Below, piece after piece: positions 18,163 through 26,576 of a DNA stretch of 64,000 nucleotides. A program made the translations under genes and the position numbers. Positions within the stretch are counted from its first letter, which is position 1; every line of letters begins with the position of its first letter. This DNA is from Halobaculum sp. MBLA0143 (GTDB taxonomy: Archaea; Halobacteriota; Halobacteria; Halobacteriales; Haloferacaceae), in NCBI RefSeq assembly GCF_041361465.1, contig NZ_JBGKAC010000002.1, positions 186,001 through 250,000 of the forward strand. The letters run 5' to 3'. Below the pieces are notes generated by a model, which saw only the letters and a program-made list of their open reading frames with translations, ran no database searches and was not told the origin of the DNA.

Positions 18163-18327
18163 TCGGTCGGGCTCGTTCCGTCGGATGCCACTGTCTCGGT
18201 CGGGCTCGTTCCGTCGGATGCCACTGTCTCGGTCGGGCTCGTTCCGTCGGATGCCACTGTCTCGGTCGGGCTCGTTCCGTCGGATGCCACTGTCTCGGTC
18301 GGGCTCGTTCCGTCGGATGCCACCGTC
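18163..18327. repeat. 33-bp tandem repeat, five copies
   Basis: Five head-to-tail copies of a 33-bp unit begin 6 bp after the stop of the TbsP-like gene. The unit is made of TCGGTCGGGCTCGTTCCG followed by TCGGATGCCACTGTC; the fifth copy has one change (ACCGTC). The period is a multiple of three, so one plus frame reads an 11-residue repeat SVGLVPSDATV, but no start codon or domain supports translation. The copies are almost identical, so the expansion is recent. Confidence 0.9.
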
Positions 18328-18408
18328 CCGGCGCAATCCACCGACGCGTGGCGTTGGCCGGAGGGTCGGTCGTCGAACGGCGGGAACGCGTCGAGCGACG
18401 CGAGGGTG

Positions 18409-19209
18409 TCACGCCGAGAGAACGGTGCGGACCCAGTCTGGCGGGTCGGCCGGGTCGGGGACGTCGATGTCGTCGCCGATCCGGAGCTGTCGGCTGGGGC
18501 GACCGGAGGAGCCGTCGTTGAGCGGGAGCGTGTCGATCAGGCCCTCGTCGTCGCGGAGCCGTTCGAGTCGTCGTTCGACTGTCCCACGACTCATGATGTC
18601 CAGCGTCTCCACGAGGTCGATCACCGCCCGGACGGACGTGTTCGAGACGGCCCCCGCCCAGAGCGCGAGACAGACCACGTCGACCTCCCAGTCGCCACGG
18701 GCACGACTCCGGTCTAACTCCGTCTCGACGACGCTCCGTGACCGTGCTCCGAGTCGGCGTTCCGTCTCCGAGAGGAGCCGTCCGTGGGGTGGGGTGTCGA
18801 AGCGTGCCTCCACGCCCGACTCCCACAGCGTGGCGTACCGGTCGTGTGCGCCACCGGGACTCGTGAGCCCGAGCGACTCCGGGAGGTCGGTGTCCACCAC
18901 GGTGGTCTCGCTCGGAACCGAGACGACCGTCGCGGACGTCGGCGCAGACCGGATCGCACACCCCTCGCGGTCGTCGACGGCGGCGAGAAACGGGTGGCGA
19001 GACTGGGGGAGATTCTCGACAGCCCGCTGTGGGATCACGACCGACAGCGGGGTCGGCAGAGGAGCCTCCCTGGCGACGCCGAGGAACGACTCGACGACGC
19101 CCGACTCCGGGAGCGTCATCACGACCGGCGACTCCGCGACCGAGAGTCGGTACCGGTCGAGGAGCGTCCGAAGTACCTCGTCCGTCGGCCCGGAGAGCTG
19201 TCTCGACAC
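18409..19209 (-). CDS. TbsP-like winged-helix regulator, divergent member
   Basis: 266 aa from ATG at 19209. The N-terminal half is diverged ('LSVAESPVVMTLPESGVVESFLGVARE', 'GCAIRSAPTSATVVSVPSET'). The C-terminal half has a winged helix 'SRGTVERRLERLRDDEGLIDTLPLNDGSSGRPSRQLRIGDDIDV' and ends 'DPADPPDWVRTVLSA'. The same C-terminal pattern ('ERRLDVLEDEELV', 'INDGERGRPERQL', 'DPTSPPDWVRAALL') is found in the gene at 25291, so these two are closer paralogues of each other. An AT-rich stretch (TCAGAAAATTAATCATAT on the minus strand) upstream holds the promoter. Confidence 0.65.
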   Translation of the reverse strand: MSRQLSGPTDEVLRTLLDRYRLSVAESPVVMTLPESGVVESFLGVAREAPLPTPLSVVIPQRAVENLPQSRHPFLAAVDDREGCAIRSAPTSATVVSVPSETTVVDTDLPESLGLTSPGGAHDRYATLWESGVEARFDTPPHGRLLSETERRLGARSRSVVETELDRSRARGDWEVDVVCLALWAGAVSNTSVRAVIDLVETLDIMSRGTVERRLERLRDDEGLIDTLPLNDGSSGRPSRQLRIGDDIDVPDPADPPDWVRTVLSA

Positions 19210-19640
19210 ACTGCCGAGGTATCCTCTCGAATATGATTAATTTTCTGATTTAGGGAGCAACCAGATCCACGACGAGTCGACTGTCTCGGAGTGCCTCGGC
19301 GTCGGTCGCTCGGCACCCTCTGGACGTCCGTTCGGTTTCGAACGACACTCTGGGGATGTACTCGACACGGTGATTCGCCACGAGTCACGCGAACACTCCG
19401 GCGGCGGCCCTCCCCGCCCGTCGTCCTGTCCACCACGGGAGGCGTCGCCCGACGCTGGACGGAACCGGCTCCGGGTCGTCGTCGGGCCGATGCCGCCGCG
19501 AGACGCACGACGACGAGTCCGTCGCCTCGACGGCCCACTGGACGTGTCCGGAGCGGTACGTCGCTCTCGACGGCACCGAGAACGACTCGGCGGACGCGCG
19601 GTGAGTGTCGATCGAGCGTGCACACCCGGTCGTCGGGCGG
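19210..19640. other. 431-bp intergenic stretch, nothing recognised
   Basis: Apart from the AT-rich promoter of the minus-strand regulator at 19225-19255, no gene is supported. Long open frames in both directions across it are arginine/proline-rich shadow frames. Confidence 0.4.
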
Positions 19641-21239
19641 CTACTCGACCGGTTCCGGCGGAGCGCCGTCGACGTCGGCGTGGTCGAACGCGAGCCGCAG
19701 CCCGGCGTCGGCCGCGCGGTCGTACCGCTCGTACAGCTCCGGCGTCAGCTCGGCGTCGACGGGCAACACCGGCCCGTCCGGGTCGGGCACCCACTCGAAC
19801 AACGAGCCGGACAGCGAGACCGTCAGCCCGGTGTTCGACAGCGTCCGCTCGACGGGCTCGCCGAACGATACGGGCGCCTGGCCCGAGGGCACCCCGACCA
19901 CGTCGGCACCGAGCGTGGACAGCCCCGCCACGCCCGCGAACGCGGAGCTCATCGTCGACGCCGAGACGGCGACGACCACCTGTGGGGGCTCGTAGATCGT
20001 CTCGCGGCCCTCGTCGAGCAACTGCGCCGCCGTCTCCGACTCCCGCAGTCGTTCGAGCCCCACCTCGACGGGGTCCGCCGACGCAGGCAGATCGAGGTAC
20101 TCCGAGAGGTCGTACTCGTCTACCAACTCGGTCTCCAGCGGGGAGTCGTCGCCGAAGCGGTCGCGGTGGGCGTCCGTCCGGCGCTTCGCCGTCGTGACGG
20201 AACGAACGGCGGTCCCGAGCCCCTCGGGGCCGAACAGGGCGTGCGCGAGCGTGGTGGCGTACCGAGAGGAGCCGCCGGGGTTGTCCCGGAGGTCGACGAT
20301 CAGCGTCTCCGTGTCTGCCGCCTGCATCGCCGCCGTCGCGTCGTGGATCGTCTCGGCCATCGACGGCAGTGCGGCGATCGCCTCCTCGGGGTCGTCCGGC
20401 GGCTCTCCCCCCACCTGTCGCTTGTAGGCGTGTCGAGCCCACTGCTCGATCTCACCGGCGCCGTGTGCCAGCACGATCTCCAACGCTTCCCTGTAGGCTT
20501 GGAGCCGACCGGGGACGAACACCGCCGCGTCGCCGTCGGCGTACAGTCGGAAGCGTGGACCACTCCCCTCGGGGTGTGCGACCGACGGCGTGGTCGACGC
20601 GACCGACTCCCCCGGCGGTCGGGCTTCGATCGTCACCGTCTCCTCGCCGGCGTCGGTCTCGAACGTGATCGACAGCTCCGTCTGTGGCTCGTCACGCTCC
20701 AGCAGCCGGGCAGCGTGGGCTGGCCGCCGGAGCCGCCACGAGACGCCGGCGAGAGCGCCGTAGTCGTTCTCGGCGCCGTAGTACCGGCGGAGCCGGTCGG
20801 CGAGCGTCGCCGTCGTGACGCCCTCGACGGCGACGAGTCGGTGCCCGACGAACGGTTCGAGCCGCTCGTCGGTGACGGACTCGACGAACAACGCCTCACC
20901 GATCACCCGGAGCGAGAGGGGGAACCGCTCCGGCTCGCTCTCGCCGCCGTCGGCCGTCTGGCCGTCCGACTCGTCGCTCGTCTCGGTGGCGGGCTCCGGG
21001 GGGTGGACCCGCGAGTGTGCGTCGCGGAGTCCGGCGACCAGCGGCGCGATCCGGCGGAACGCCTCCTCCGGCGACGCCGACTCGGGGAGGTCCCGGACGG
21101 TCTCTTCTGCCCTCGCGCGGAACGCGACGCGACTGTCGTAGCCGACGAACGGGTCGACGTGGTGGCGATCGATCTCGTCGACGAGCTCCCGAACGTCTTC
21201 CGTCAGTGCCTCCCGGTCGAACTGCTCGCGTGTCTGCAC
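19641..21239 (-). CDS. S41-family (C-terminal processing / tail-specific) peptidase-like protein
   Basis: 532 aa from the GTG at 21239, chosen because a TATA-like TTAATCC sits about 25-30 bp upstream and the protein-like sequence begins 'VQTREQFDREALTEDVREL'. Residues 1-70 match the S41 N-terminal helical region ('EEAFRRIAPLVAGLRDAHSRV'), followed by a substrate-binding part ('HRLVAVEGVTTATLADRLRR'). The protease core has 'LIVDLRDNPGGSSRYATTLAHALFG' and 'QVVVAVSASTMSSAFAGVAGL', where S41 enzymes carry the catalytic Ser in a 'S.SA' context, and 'GVPSGQAPVSFGEP'. No clear signal peptide, so it is probably cytoplasmic, as in Tricorn-like or retained archaeal homologues. Confidence 0.8.
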   Translation of the reverse strand: MQTREQFDREALTEDVRELVDEIDRHHVDPFVGYDSRVAFRARAEETVRDLPESASPEEAFRRIAPLVAGLRDAHSRVHPPEPATETSDESDGQTADGGESEPERFPLSLRVIGEALFVESVTDERLEPFVGHRLVAVEGVTTATLADRLRRYYGAENDYGALAGVSWRLRRPAHAARLLERDEPQTELSITFETDAGEETVTIEARPPGESVASTTPSVAHPEGSGPRFRLYADGDAAVFVPGRLQAYREALEIVLAHGAGEIEQWARHAYKRQVGGEPPDDPEEAIAALPSMAETIHDATAAMQAADTETLIVDLRDNPGGSSRYATTLAHALFGPEGLGTAVRSVTTAKRRTDAHRDRFGDDSPLETELVDEYDLSEYLDLPASADPVEVGLERLRESETAAQLLDEGRETIYEPPQVVVAVSASTMSSAFAGVAGLSTLGADVVGVPSGQAPVSFGEPVERTLSNTGLTVSLSGSLFEWVPDPDGPVLPVDAELTPELYERYDRAADAGLRLAFDHADVDGAPPEPVE

Positions 21240-21429
21240 ACCGTCACTCGCAGCGCCGTCCGGATTAAGTGGTGCCGCAGTGTTGCAGTGACTCCGACCC
21301 GTCGACTCGCTGCCGACCCTCCGACAGCTACCGACCTCGTGGTCGGGCGTTCCGCAGAGTGCGACGAGGAACCGGCAGTCGTCCAGCCCGGTGGACTTCC
21401 CGGGCACTCTGTCGTCTCCTTCCGCCAGG

Positions 21430-21746
21430 CTCACGCTTCTCGTACGTACACCAACCTGTACGCGGCGGACGCGACGACGGGAGACGAGGAGCGGGCCTTC
21501 GAGACTGACAACGATGTCGGCTCGCAGCCGGCAGTGAAGGACGACACGGTGTACGTCGGGAACAACGACGACAATCTGTACGTGGTGGAGACAGACGGCA
21601 CCGAGCCGGACACGGCTCGGGGCATTCCCAGTAGCTCCGGTGCTGGCGAGGGAACGTCGAGTGTCGGTGGTCCCGGCTTCGGGACAGCCGTCGGCGTGGC
21701 TGGCGTCGGTGGAGTCGTGTTCGTGCCGCGCGACGACGAGGAGTGA
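21430..21746 (+). pseudogene. fragment of a PQQ/WD-type beta-propeller surface protein
   Basis: The last about 105 codons of a longer protein remain: 'YTNLYAADATTGDEERAFETDNDVGSQPAVKDDTVYVGNNDDNLYVVE' is two blades of a PQQ-like propeller, and the C-terminus 'GGPGFGTAVGVAGVGGVVFVPRDDEE' resembles a PGF-CTERM anchor. Nothing upstream in this frame belongs to such a protein: the frame runs antisense through the S41 gene. It is therefore a remnant, cut off at its 5' side and lying directly beside the TnpB element. Confidence 0.65.
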
Positions 21747-21775
21747 CAGACACACCATCCCCCGTACAGACGGGC

Positions 21776-21827
21776 TTGACATCCTCCCACCCCTGAAGGG
21801 GTGGGATTCCTCCGGTGGGGATGTTCG
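21776..21827 (-). ncRNA. element end hairpin and candidate omegaRNA scaffold of TnpB
   Basis: Just past the tnpB stop is a hairpin, CCCACCCCTGAAGGGGTGGG, at 21788-21807, followed on the minus strand by GGATGTCAA. IS200/605-type elements encode the TnpB guide RNA across the tnpB 3' end and the element end, with the guide continuing into flanking DNA. By that rule the guide would be the sequence read on the minus strand from about 21775 downwards. Transcription itself is not visible from sequence. Confidence 0.45.
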
Positions 21828-23129
21828 CTATCGGCCCACGGAGGCAACTTTCCCGTCGCTGGTACTCCGATTTGTGCGCTCCTCGTTGGGACTTGCCCTC
21901 TCGGGAGAGCGTGATAGCTCCGACCAGTTGTGGTCGTCCCACTTGAGGCGCACGGCCCGTGCCATCGACCCTGTCTCGAACTCTCTGCCAGTCTCTCGGC
22001 TCAAGAACGTCCGTGACGCGTCCAGATCTGCATGGCCCTCGTAACCACACGAGCACCGGAACACGTCGCCACGACGCTCTGTCTCCATTTGCTCACCACA
22101 CTCGACACACGTCGCCGTGGTGAACGCTTCAGACCGAACCTCAACCGTGATCCCGTACTCTTCAGCGGTTGTGGCAAGCCGATCAACGAACGACCGAAAC
22201 GCCCAGAACTCGTGCGTCTTCTCGTTCACTTCTGGGTGCCAGTGCGTCTCGAGGACATCGGTGAGATCGCCCACGTACACCGTCGCCACACCTTCCTCGT
22301 AGAGTCGCTCTACAAGATCACGGACAAGCGCATCCTGTGCGTGGTCACGTCGACGTGTCCGTTTCCGGTACAGTCGACGAATCCGCTGGCTGCTGTATCG
22401 TCCCTCGCGGAGTTTCGACTGTAACCGGGCGATCTCTTCGGTCGTCTCGTGGAAGTCGGCGAACAAGTCGCGTCCCTCGTACAGGTACTGTTGGCCAGTC
22501 GTAGTCGTACAGGCGACGAGATTGTTCGCGCCCACGTCCAGAGCAGCCGATTCCTCGGCTAATGGTGAATCCTGTCGAGAACCAGGCACAGTGACAGGCT
22601 GAAAGGCTCTGAACGTGTCGTCGATGTCGTTGTACTGGATCTCCAGTTGGCCTTGCTCACCGTCCCACTTCGGGTCGCCAACAACTTCCAAGCGGAGCCG
22701 TTCGTAATAGCCAAGTCCGTATTTGTCCTTCAGATCTTGGCCGACCGGGATTTCAACCCGTGATCTTTCTCCGGTTTCCAGCGTGTACTGGTCGTTGCGG
22801 ATGAGTGTCTGGAGTTCGCGTCCGTTGTCCTCGTTGCCCCAGTACCCGGGAGGTGACGCGTCTTCCCCGTCTTCACGTAGGGCGAAGAACGACTGCCAGG
22901 CAGATTTGTTCTTCCTGATGATCTGTTGAGCAGTCGCGGAGCCAAGGACGCCGACGCACTGTTTCCGGTAATCGGCAGTGTCCCAGACGGACTCGCCGTC
23001 GAAGAAGTTCTGGCGACGTTCGTAGGTGAGTTCGTTCCAGAGACTGGCGGAGGCGTCCAGCAGCTCGCGGAGCAGTCGCTCGTCGGCATCGGTGAGCGGT
23101 CTGACCGCGAACGTGTTGGTTCGCCTCAC
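21828..23129 (-). mobile_element. tnpB: TnpB-only IS1341-type element: RNA-guided nuclease-like TnpB
   Basis: 433 aa. RuvC-like TnpB with '[21 protein letters not shown]' (first Asp), '[15 protein letters not shown]', zinc finger '[22 protein letters not shown]' and '[12 protein letters not shown]' (third Asp). The second acidic residue, normally Glu in an 'xxEdL' strand, appears as Gly in 'YVGDL'; this is shared by a large haloarchaeal group as I recall it, so its meaning is unclear. The N-terminus '[25 protein letters not shown]' is the typical TnpB start. No tnpA is present, so it moves, if at all, with a transposase in trans. Hairpins at 21788 and 23350-23385 mark the element ends. Confidence 0.9.
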
Positions 23130-23173
23130 GACAACAGGCTCTTACCGTTTGGTGACTAAAGGTCTTTTAGACG

Positions 23174-23320
23174 ATGAGACCAAATATCGACATCACCCAC
23201 GCGCTGGCGGGGCGAGTGAAAGACTACAAGGAAGAAAGCGATGCAGAGAGTCTGACAGAGGCGTACCGCGAAGTGATTGAGGCTGGGTTAGAGGCGGTGG
23301 AACATCCAGACGAGTCGTAG
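23174..23320 (+). CDS. small (48-aa) TnpB-companion protein, possible RHH-like
   Basis: Starts at ATG 23174 and ends TAG 23318-23320, divergent from tnpB and inside the element. The protein (MRPNIDITHALAGRVKDYKE... ending EHPDES) begins with a short beta strand followed by two helices, which fits a ribbon-helix-helix-like antirepressor or DNA-binding peptide. Small ORFs like this sit next to tnpB in several haloarchaeal elements. Function not established. Confidence 0.6.
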   Translation: MRPNIDITHALAGRVKDYKEESDAESLTEAYREVIEAGLEAVEHPDES

Positions 23321-23344
23321 CACACTCACGGGTTGATCTGATTG

Positions 23345-23393
23345 TCGCTCAGACCCACCGCTAAAGGGGTGGGCTTCCGCTTGTTACGTGTCA
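23345..23393. repeat. distal end of the TnpB element
   Basis: CCCACCGCTAAAGGGGTGGG and the adjoining CTTCCGCTTGTTACG form an imperfect hairpin similar to that at 21788. A diverged copy of the same end lies at 31618-31648, showing that related elements inserted more than once in this region. The end abuts the 3' end of the lipoprotein gene (stop at 23391). Confidence 0.6.
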
Positions 23394-23837
23394 CTCGGTT
23401 GACTCGCTCTCGACGTCCAGGAACTCACCGAAGGGGTCGTCCGTCTCGAGATAGACGAGTGCGACGCCAGATGGGGTGTCTCGAAACGTGGCGGTCAGTT
23501 CGTACTCGTAGTAACGCCGGCACGATGGGCAGTCGGCTCGGTCCACCGGGTAGATCTCGATGTCCACCTTCTCGTTGTTCGGTCGCCTGTTGGTACCGAG
23601 CCCGAGCGGTCCACACTCCTCGGTCTTGGCGTACGTCCCCTCGACGTGGAGTTGATTCGTCGCAGTGTCGTACGACAGCGAGGCGTCGTGTTGCCTGTCC
23701 CCGCAGCCACGCTCCGTGATCGTGAGTCGGTGGTCCGTCAGAACGGACGGAGACTCGGGCTCGTCACTCGCCAGACACCCGCCAGTGAGGAACGGACCGC
23801 TGCACAGTGCTGCGAGGTAGGCTCGGCGCTTTACCAT
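23391..23837 (-). CDS. putative lipoprotein, unknown function
   Basis: 148 aa. The N-terminus MVKRRAYLAALCSGPFLTGG followed by CLAS is a lipobox (LTGG-C) signal, with twin basic residues, so it is exported and lipid-anchored. The mature part has paired cysteines ('TERGCGDRQHD', 'TEECGPLG', 'DCPSCRRYYEYELTATF') and reads as a small beta-sandwich. It ends inside the TnpB element boundary, so its last residues may have been changed by insertion. Upstream of the ATG is an AT-rich promoter (ATTATAAAGAG on the plus strand). It precedes, and may be co-oriented with, the Tat protein at 23871. Confidence 0.65.
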   Translation of the reverse strand: MVKRRAYLAALCSGPFLTGGCLASDEPESPSVLTDHRLTITERGCGDRQHDASLSYDTATNQLHVEGTYAKTEECGPLGLGTNRRPNNEKVDIEIYPVDRADCPSCRRYYEYELTATFRDTPSGVALVYLETDDPFGEFLDVESESTE

Positions 23838-23870
23838 TGTGAAAATAAATTATAAAGAGTTACTCTCGGT

Positions 23871-24931
23871 TCACCGCTGTGCTGGCTTCGGTTCCAGTGC
23901 GAAGGTGTGAACGGGGAGATCTTCGACCACGTGTGTCACCCGCTTCCGCTCTCCGTCGACGACGATGGGCTGTGGCTCTTCGAGCTCGCGAACACCGTAC
24001 TTTTCGGCCGTCTCGGCGCTCATCTCGTCCGGGGTCGGGATGTCCGACTTGGAGCTGAGATCACTGTCCAAGTACTCTTGCAGGGCGTCACGAGAGACGT
24101 ACGCCGAACTGCCGTCCCCGGAGCTAGTCTTCGAGGGAGGCTGTCGGGGGGAGATGAAGTTGTACCCCTCGTCGTCACCGTTCTGATCTGGACCAATCGT
24201 AGCGAGGAACGAGATAGCAACCTCGGCGTTCACCTGCGCAGTCACCTCGATGTTGCCGTACTCGCTGCCATCGGTTATAGCTTGGAACTTCGCCTGGTGT
24301 GCCACCTCTTCCTTCTCGTCGAAGTCGTAGTCCCACTGGTAGCTCACACAGGTGCTCGACTCCGGACACTCCTCTGTCCCGATGTTCTTCATGCTGCCGA
24401 TGATCGACGCACCAGCCGTCACTACCCCGATTTTAGCGCTGAGTAGTCCGGCAGTCGACTTTATAGCAGTACTGAAGAACTTCTGGATGTCGTCGTTCGT
24501 CTCTGCCGGGATGGCACCGACATACTCACTGTCGACCGGTCGGCCGTCCAGCACCGCGTTCGATCCGAGCCTCTCTGCTCTCATCGAGTGGTTCCGAATG
24601 TTCGGCCGGAGGGCCTCGTCCTGCGTGTGGTACGCAGCCCCCTGCGTGTTCAGTCCGAAGTTGTGAAGATACGTGCCGTCGTCGAGATACGGAGACCCGA
24701 GGTGCGTCAGGGTCGACGCCATCGACATCTTGACGTAGTTGTCGTACACCGCGTTCTTAGTGTACCTGATAGTCGTGGCCTCACTGTCCCCCTCGATCTT
24801 GTCGTAGGGGTAGTCGGCGGCTGCCACGTTGTCGGTGGCGGTGCCTACGACCGAGGCACCTACGGCACTCAGGCCGACTGCTTGGAGTACGCTACGACGA
24901 CTGACGTTGTCCGTGTTTTTGTCGGACGCAT
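23871..24931 (-). pseudogene. Tat-exported protein with a frameshift in its signal peptide
   Basis: An uninterrupted frame of 318 codons (GTG at 24827 to stop at 23871) lacks an export signal, but the same frame continues upstream as 'DNVSRRSVLQAVGLSAVGASVVGTA', a textbook twin-arginine signal peptide, with no start codon before an in-frame stop. The only ATG, at 24931, is in another frame and joins the Tat frame if one A is added to the A5 run at 24916-24920. A one-base loss in that run explains everything. The mature part has a central hydrophobic segment ('STAIKSTAGLLSAKIGVVTAGASIIGSM') and no recognised domain. It may still be made from the GTG at 24827 as a cytosolic form. Confidence 0.6.
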
Positions 24932-24934
24932 GCC

Positions 24935-25290
24935 TGTAGTACGCAGCTTTTGTATTGAATGTTTCTCAGGTACTCTAGAGCTCAAACACTCAGAAAGATA
25001 TTCAAGTCTCAACTAATCCAAGGTTTTAATAGAGCGTGACTCACGCAATGAGTATCTAGACAATCGTTTTTGATCTGCACTGCGATCGACACAGGCGATT
25101 AGCAAACGGGCTCCTCTCGAGGTGCCTCCCACACTCGCAACCACACGGTACCACTGAGGTGACTCGAACGGTGCCAGGGTCATCTGTATCTGCGTCCAGG
25201 CTCGTAGTTCGAACACGGCCTCCTGCCGTGTCTCAGATTTACCCGTCCGACGAACTCGACAGACAATCTACCTGTGACTGAACACGCCTG
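24935..25290. other. intergenic stretch, nothing firm
   Basis: Holds the AT-rich upstream region of the Tat gene (24940-25030). A 67-codon minus frame at 25013-25216 has no family likeness and was left out. Confidence 0.3.
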
Positions 25291-26067
25291 TCACAACAGC
25301 GCCGCGCGGACCCAGTCCGGGGGACTCGTCGGGTCGGCGACACCCAGGTCGTCGGGGACGGACAGTTGCCGCTCCGGACGGCCGCGTTCGCCGTCGTTGA
25401 TCGTCGGTGTGGCGACGAGTTCCTCGTCTTCCAACACGTCCAGCCGGCGCTCGAACAGTTGGCGACTCCCGAGGCCCATCCGCTCGATGACCGTCTTCAC
25501 ACGGGAGACCCGGGCGCCCTCGGCGGCACCGCTCCACAGGAGGAGCTTCACGGGGTCGATTCCCGGCGGGCCGCGGCGGCGGGCGGGCCCGCGTCGGATC
25601 TCGTTGGTGACAGCCGTCGCGGCGGTGTCCCCCACGGTCTCGCGCGTCTCGGCGACGAGCTGGGAACGCGGGGGGGCGTCGAGCCGCAGGCGCTCGCCCA
25701 GCGCCCACCGCTGGGCGACCGGTCGCTCGCCGTCGAGGCGGCTGGCGACCGCCGTCGACGGGAGTGTCGTCGTGTCGAGCGCGTACGCTCGCTCCGTGCC
25801 GACGACGAGCGCGTCCGTCGTCCGGGCGGACCGTAGCCCGAGCCGGCCCTCGTACCGGTGGTCCGCGGCGACCGTCTGTGTCCGCCAGTCCAGTCGGCCG
25901 TCCTCGTCTTCCGCGAGCAACACCCGGGCGCTGGCGTCGCCGACCCGGTCCAGCGCACGACAGAACGGCAGACAGAGCCCCGCCGACGGGAGCGTGGCGA
26001 TCGGATCGTCCAACTCCCGTAGTGCCGCTTCGAAGAGTTTCGTCGGCTTCCCCCTGATGGAATCCAT
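25291..26067 (-). CDS. TbsP-like winged-helix regulator
   Basis: 258 aa from ATG. N-terminus 'GKPTKLFEAALRELDDPIATLPSAGLCLPFCRALDRV' and sensor-like strands 'TTDALVVGTERAYALDTTTLP'. C-terminal winged helix 'RVKTVIERMGLGSRQLFERRLDVLEDEELVATPTINDGERGRPERQL' and a tail 'DPTSPPDWVRAALL' shared with the gene at 18409. It faces away from the small secreted peptide gene and the CHAT gene across a 300-bp spacer, so it may regulate them. Confidence 0.65.
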   Translation of the reverse strand: MDSIRGKPTKLFEAALRELDDPIATLPSAGLCLPFCRALDRVGDASARVLLAEDEDGRLDWRTQTVAADHRYEGRLGLRSARTTDALVVGTERAYALDTTTLPSTAVASRLDGERPVAQRWALGERLRLDAPPRSQLVAETRETVGDTAATAVTNEIRRGPARRRGPPGIDPVKLLLWSGAAEGARVSRVKTVIERMGLGSRQLFERRLDVLEDEELVATPTINDGERGRPERQLSVPDDLGVADPTSPPDWVRAALL

Positions 26068-26366
26068 CCTGTTGGGGCGTAATGTCCCGCCCCGTCAAGT
26101 AATTTTCCCACGACAGAGGTAGAACGTGGTCTAACTCCGAGGTGGTATTTCTCTCCGGCGGCAGAATCAGCCGCCGGTCGCGGTGAGACCCGTCGAGAGA
26201 GACGTCCGACCGCCGCCAACCCGCTCTCCGACCGCGATCCGTCCTCTCTCGGCGAAAGTATATCCGTAACACCTCACAATATACTCGACGCGGCTCTCTT
26301 ATCTCAGGTCGAAACAAAAACGTCCGCGACAACAGACTTAAATCCCATATCTGATAACGTACGAGT
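26068..26366. promoter_or_regulatory. divergent promoter region
   Basis: Separates the minus-strand regulator from the plus-strand small peptide gene. A TATA-like CTTAAATCC at 26338-26346 lies about 24 bp from the ATG at 26367, fitting a leaderless transcript. Nothing else is recognised. Confidence 0.4.
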
Positions 26367-26576
26367 ATGCGCGACGCGATGGCCCGGCTCCAGGCGACGG
26401 TCGCACGGCACCCGAGACTCCTCACGACCCTGCTGTTGGTCGTGTTGTTCGTGGCAGTCGCCGATCCTGTCGCGGCCGCCGACGGTGGGTTCGATGGCGG
26501 GCTCGACCTCACTACAGATGGTGGGGTGTCGATCGATGATGGCGGGAGTGAGTACTCCGGCCCGACTAATCCGTGA
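26367..26576 (+). CDS. small (69-aa) secreted or membrane-anchored peptide
   Basis: The N-terminus is basic (MRDAMARLQATVARHPR) followed by a hydrophobic stretch (LLTTLLLVVLFVAVADPVAAA) that is either a Sec signal or a membrane anchor, then a short Gly/Asp-rich tail ending GPTNP. A TATA-like box lies at leaderless spacing. Its 3' end overlaps the 3' end of the CHAT gene by 11 bp (tail to tail). The tail could be a substrate or a toxic peptide but nothing proves this. Confidence 0.6.
   Translation: MRDAMARLQATVARHPRLLTTLLLVVLFVAVADPVAAADGGFDGGLDLTTDGGVSIDDGGSEYSGPTNP

Noticed and set aside
19605-21746. 713-codon plus-strand ORF
   Set aside because: Antisense to the S41-type gene for most of its length, arginine/valine-rich with no domain. 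Only its last about 105 codons (beyond the S41 start) look like real protein and are reported as a propeller remnant.
25013-25216. 67-codon minus-strand ORF
   Set aside because: No family likeness, no promoter or start context better than chance, composition not acidic.
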